Origin: Farysia itapuensis
Taxonomy: Eukaryota; Basidiomycota; Ustilaginomycetes; Ustilaginales; Ustilaginaceae
DNA length: 64,000 bases
Direction: 5' to 3'
Assembly (NCBI GenBank): GCA_023212645.1
Contig: JALBYC010000003.1
Coordinates: 496,001-560,000, forward strand
The notes under the pieces are model-generated. The model ran no database searches. It saw only the letters and a program-made list of their open reading frames with translations, and was not told the origin of the DNA. How positions within the stretch are numbered: position 1 is the first letter of the stretch; each line of letters opens with the position of its first letter. Positions 60,828-64,000 of the stretch are shown piece by piece. The translations under genes were made by a program, and so were the position numbers.

Positions 60828-61247
60828 GCTCTCTACGCTCCACTCCTCAGCAAAGAAAGACAGGAGACAACATGCAAAAACCAATAAAAAAATAATGACC
60901 GCTTAATTGGCCGCCAAAATCAACCACATACACGATTTCCGCGGATGCGCGAAGGTCATTGACTTTCATGGTATCCGAAAAGAACAAGCCGTGGTAATAC
61001 TGATCTCTGTCATGTGGTGTCGGATGCTGTAAGCCACCTCTCGGTGCGGAAGCAGGGCGAAACTCACGTTGCCAAGCCAAGTTTGCCAAGGTCTGAATCG
61101 TATCGGGCTGAAATGCTCGGAGATCCCGATCAACACGATTTCGGCAGTCGGGAAGAGAAATGCAAAAATTCTTCTAAAATTCCGGAAAAAAGGCGGCTGA
61201 AGGTGAACAGACTGTTGCGTTCTTCTCGACGTAGCACACACACAAAC
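60828..61247. other. Divergent promoter region
   Basis: It lies between the DPH7 and DBP3 starts. No RNA gene or additional coding sequence is seen. Confidence 0.4.
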
Positions 61248-62975
61248 ATGTCAGCCAGCACTGAGAAATCGCTCGAAGATCGAGCAAAGTCTCTACACAA
61301 GAAGGAGAAGAATTCGAAAGTTAAGAGTACTCCCGAAGACTCACCGACGCCGGCATCACCAGAGAAGAAGTCGAAAAAGGACAAGAAGAAACGTTCCGCC
61401 GATGAGGCCAATCATGTGCCTGACGGGAGCGCAATTGCAACAGAAGACGAGGAGAAGAAAGCCAAAAGAGCAAAGAAAGAGCTCAAGAAGGCTCAAAAAG
61501 CTGCCAGCAAATCGACTGCCTCTACTGTTTCTAGCACGAGTACTGTCGCGTCAGGTTCCGCGGTCAAGCCCTCATCGTCTGCTTTCAGCGTGACCAACCC
61601 AGCAGCAGCTCGTGCCTTCCTCGAAGAAAACAACATCACTATAGAGGCGCCTGAAGATTCGAACGAGCGCCCTCCCTTGCCTATGATCGATTTCCGCGAA
61701 TTGGACGGCAAGATAGACTCCGCCGTCAAGAAGACCCTAGACGCACAGGGCTTTACCATCCCAACGCCCATCCAGGCATGCTGTTGGCCAGTGCTTTTGC
61801 AGAACAAGGATGTTGTTGGCATTGCCGAGACTGGCTCTGGAAAAACATTCGCTTTTGGTCTGCCGGCTCTACAGCATTTGGTTACTAAGCACAAGGTCTT
61901 AGATAATTCAAAGAAGGGTAAGTCTGGTGCGCAGGTCAACGTGCTCGTTGTAGCACCCACGCGCGAGCTGGCAATTCAAACGGAAGATAACATGTCCAAG
62001 CTCGGCAAGTCAATGGGAATTGGCATGATTTGCCTGTACGGAGGTGTCCCCAAATACGAGCAAATCAAGCTGTTGAACCAGTCTCCAACCGTACGCATCG
62101 TTGTTGGAACCCCAGGACGAGTTCTAGACATGGCCCGAGAGGGCTCCTTGGATCTTGGAAACGTCACCTTCTTGGTGCTCGACGAAGCGGATCGAATGCT
62201 GGACAAAGGTTTCGAGCCCGACATTCGGGCAATCATCGGCATGTGCAAATCGAGAGAACAAGGCCGCCACACGTCCATGTTTAGTGCCACCTGGCCGCCA
62301 GCTGTTCGTGGCCTTGCGGAAAGCTTCATGAATGGCCCGGTACGGGTGACGGTCGGCTCTGACGAGCTGTCTGCCAACCGACGTGTGGAGCAGTCGGTTG
62401 AAGTGCTTCAGGATGGGTATGCGAAGGAGCGACGACTGAACGACTTTTTGCGCTCCGTCAATGCCCAGCGCAGCAAAGACAAGATTCTCATCTTTGCTTT
62501 GTACAAGAAAGAAGCACAACGTGTGGAGCAGACACTGCGACGTGCTGGACACAGTGTGTCGGCAATTCACGGTGACATGGGCCAAAATGAACGAATTGCA
62601 TCTCTGCAGCGATTCAAGACGGCCGAGACGCCATTGCTGGTCGCTACGGATGTGGCCGCTCGAGGTTTGGACATCCCAAATGTTGAATACGTGATCAACT
62701 ACACCTTCCCGCTCACTATCGAGGACTATGTTCACCGAATTGGTCGAACAGGGCGCGGAGGCAAAACCGGTAAGAGTATCACTTTCTTCACTGACATGGA
62801 CAAAGCACACGCTGGTGAGCTCATCCGCGTGCTGAAAGATGCCGACCAGGCAGTACCGGACGAACTTACTAAGTTCCCCACCACGATCAAGAAAAAGACT
62901 CACAGCAGCTACGGTGATCACTTCAAAGAGTTTGTACCAGGCAAAGCCAAGAAGATCACCTTTGACGACGACTAG
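61248..62975 (+). CDS. DBP3: DEAD-box ATP-dependent RNA helicase Dbp3
   Basis: The ATG at 61248 gives 575 residues; the frame is open earlier but the Lys-rich MSASTEKSLEDR start fits the family. Residues 1-110 are Lys-rich. Helicase motifs appear in order: GIAETGSGKTFA, PTRELAIQ, GTPGRVLD, DEAD, SATWPP (the Trp-containing variant of motif III), ARGLDIPNVE and HRIGRTGRGG. Lys-rich ends and motif III match yeast Dbp3, which works in nucleolar pre-rRNA processing (ITS1, A3 cleavage). Confidence 0.9.
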   Translation: MSASTEKSLEDRAKSLHKKEKNSKVKSTPEDSPTPASPEKKSKKDKKKRSADEANHVPDGSAIATEDEEKKAKRAKKELKKAQKAASKSTASTVSSTSTVASGSAVKPSSSAFSVTNPAAARAFLEENNITIEAPEDSNERPPLPMIDFRELDGKIDSAVKKTLDAQGFTIPTPIQACCWPVLLQNKDVVGIAETGSGKTFAFGLPALQHLVTKHKVLDNSKKGKSGAQVNVLVVAPTRELAIQTEDNMSKLGKSMGIGMICLYGGVPKYEQIKLLNQSPTVRIVVGTPGRVLDMAREGSLDLGNVTFLVLDEADRMLDKGFEPDIRAIIGMCKSREQGRHTSMFSATWPPAVRGLAESFMNGPVRVTVGSDELSANRRVEQSVEVLQDGYAKERRLNDFLRSVNAQRSKDKILIFALYKKEAQRVEQTLRRAGHSVSAIHGDMGQNERIASLQRFKTAETPLLVATDVAARGLDIPNVEYVINYTFPLTIEDYVHRIGRTGRGGKTGKSITFFTDMDKAHAGELIRVLKDADQAVPDELTKFPTTIKKKTHSSYGDHFKEFVPGKAKKITFDDD

Positions 62976-63330
62976 ACGCACAACACACTGTACATTAGCA
63001 TATCGCTCGTTCTTGGTATCAGCCCACCCCAGTATGATCGACATAGATTTTGAAAATCATTTGCGGGAGAATTGATGCTTTGGCAGAGCGCGTAGCGCGT
63101 GGCGCGCCCTCAATCGTAAGGTGGAGGCTGAGACAAATGTGAATTCCCTGATTAGCTGGACCCTGGAAGAAGGTACGTCGATGATGCAAAGCTTACCTGA
63201 AGTCGCCGAAAATAGGCGTGGGCCGCCTTGCAGAACTATGGTGCCCGGGTCAGGCAGTCAGGATTGCTATAGGAAGGGCAGCTAGATCGTACTCTATCTC
63301 TCCCAACCAACACCTCCTTCAAAGTATAAT
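62976..63330. other. Intergenic region
   Basis: A short GCGCG-rich stretch lies at about 63088-63105. No gene is seen. Confidence 0.4.
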
Positions 63331-64000
63331 ATGAGTCCCAACGTAGCGATCATCCAAGGCACCGGAAGTGGCATTGGCGCTCAGCTCGCAAGACAGTACC
63401 TGGCTCGGACAGGACTACAGGTCGTAGCTCTGTCTCGCGACAGCTCTCGTGCCAAAGAAGCGATTCTTTCGACCTCCTATGCAGGCGGTCCGGATTCGTC
63501 AAAGATCGACAAAGACAGATTGCATACATTCTCGCTCGACAGTAAATCGGAGGACTCTTACGCCAAAGTGGCTGAACAGCTCGAGTCAAGATTTGGAAAG
63601 AATAGTCTCAAGGCTCTCTGGAATGTCAACGGTATCTTGCGGGCAGAAAAGAATCTCTCGCAGATTTCACAAGAAGATCTGCTAGAATCATTTCAGGTCA
63701 ACACCTTTTCACATCTCCTTGGCTTCAAGCACTTTGTGCCCTTCATTCCCCGTGGCGCCGCGGCCAAGGAAATTGAAGAGGGCAAGACCGAAGACTTGGC
63801 TCAAGGTGTATTACCTTCAGATCTAAGTGTCGTTGCTTCTATCAGCGCAAGAGTAGGCAGCATTGAAGATAACGAAAAGGGTGGCTGGTATTCATACCGC
63901 GCTTCGAAAGCTGCTCTGAATCAGCTCATCAAGACCCTTTCGAAGGAACTGGAGCTGCGTAGCGTTCCTGCTATCTCGGTCGCACTCCACCCCGGCACGG
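63331..64000 (+). CDS. Short-chain dehydrogenase/reductase, 3' end outside window
   Basis: The frame opens at ATG 63331 and stays open for 223 codons to the window edge. It has the Rossmann start IIQGTGSGIGAQLARQY (TGxxxGxG type), a WNVNGI segment in place of NNAG, and the active site: Ser in VVASISARVGS and Tyr/Lys in YSYRASK. A final HPGT shows that the last ~30-40 residues are missing. It resembles the CsgA/C-factor-like SDR group. Substrate is unknown. Confidence 0.88.
   Translation, partial: MSPNVAIIQGTGSGIGAQLARQYLARTGLQVVALSRDSSRAKEAILSTSYAGGPDSSKIDKDRLHTFSLDSKSEDSYAKVAEQLESRFGKNSLKALWNVNGILRAEKNLSQISQEDLLESFQVNTFSHLLGFKHFVPFIPRGAAAKEIEEGKTEDLAQGVLPSDLSVVASISARVGSIEDNEKGGWYSYRASKAALNQLIKTLSKELELRSVPAISVALHPGT

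Noticed and set aside
60591..60884. 97-codon minus-strand frame before DPH7
   Set aside because: It runs in another frame over the real DPH7 first exons and intron, and has no family match.

Overview
The window is nuclear DNA from a filamentous or dimorphic fungus, most likely a basidiomycete. The sequence shows dense, mostly single-exon genes, a few short GT-AG introns (about 50-100 bases), TATA boxes and a tRNA-Leu with an intron. An intron-poor, compact genome suggests Ustilaginomycotina (smut-related Exobasidiomycetes/Ustilaginomycetes). That placement is inference and has not been tested by any search.

Layout. 1-7.3 kb: the 5' part of an amino-acid transporter running off the left edge, a fold-back repeat in its promoter, a leucine-rich-repeat protein, tRNA-Leu(CAG), a DUF2237 protein, the four-exon cytochrome oxidase biogenesis gene CMC2 and a MARVEL-like membrane protein. 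7.6-15.3 kb: an ABCC-type ABC transporter and an AzgA purine permease. 15.4-22 kb: a disordered protein of unknown function, glucose-6-phosphate 1-epimerase, a DUF2256-DUF3253 protein, an aldo/keto reductase and a hydratase with both a leader-like N-terminus and a C-terminal SKL. 22-31 kb: an Rvs167-type BAR-SH3 protein, an ENA Na+ ATPase and a metallopeptidase with a jacalin-like tail. 31-37.5 kb: a 1390-residue coiled-coil/F-box-like protein and a single-span membrane protein with a PPPY motif. 38-45.6 kb: a DUF1295 reductase-like enzyme, an EFM7-like methyltransferase, REV7, RIT1, a soluble cytochrome b5 ending in AKL and an alpha/beta hydrolase. 45.9-52.3 kb: a multi-span membrane protein, a Bqt4-like protein, a gene joining an EXPERA domain to a PAQR receptor, and an RWD protein. 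52.9-64 kb: Rab4, APS kinase, mitochondrial HTD2, MsrB, a Cdt2-like WD40 protein, DPH7, DBP3 and a short-chain dehydrogenase running off the right edge.

Most content is housekeeping, without an obvious biosynthetic cluster, transposon or CRISPR array. Genes often alternate in orientation, with many tail-to-tail pairs only 19-62 bases apart. Loose functional themes are fatty-acid hydration in peroxisome and mitochondrion (the SKL hydratase, HTD2 and perhaps the AKL cytochrome b5), protein and tRNA modification (EFM7-like, DPH7, RIT1), and membrane transport (four transporters).

The most unusual item is the EXPERA-PAQR gene at 49228-51202. A continuous spliced frame of 614 codons joins a sterol-isomerase/sigma-2-receptor-like four-helix domain to a seven-helix PAQR domain, and no methionine precedes the PAQR part in its own exon.
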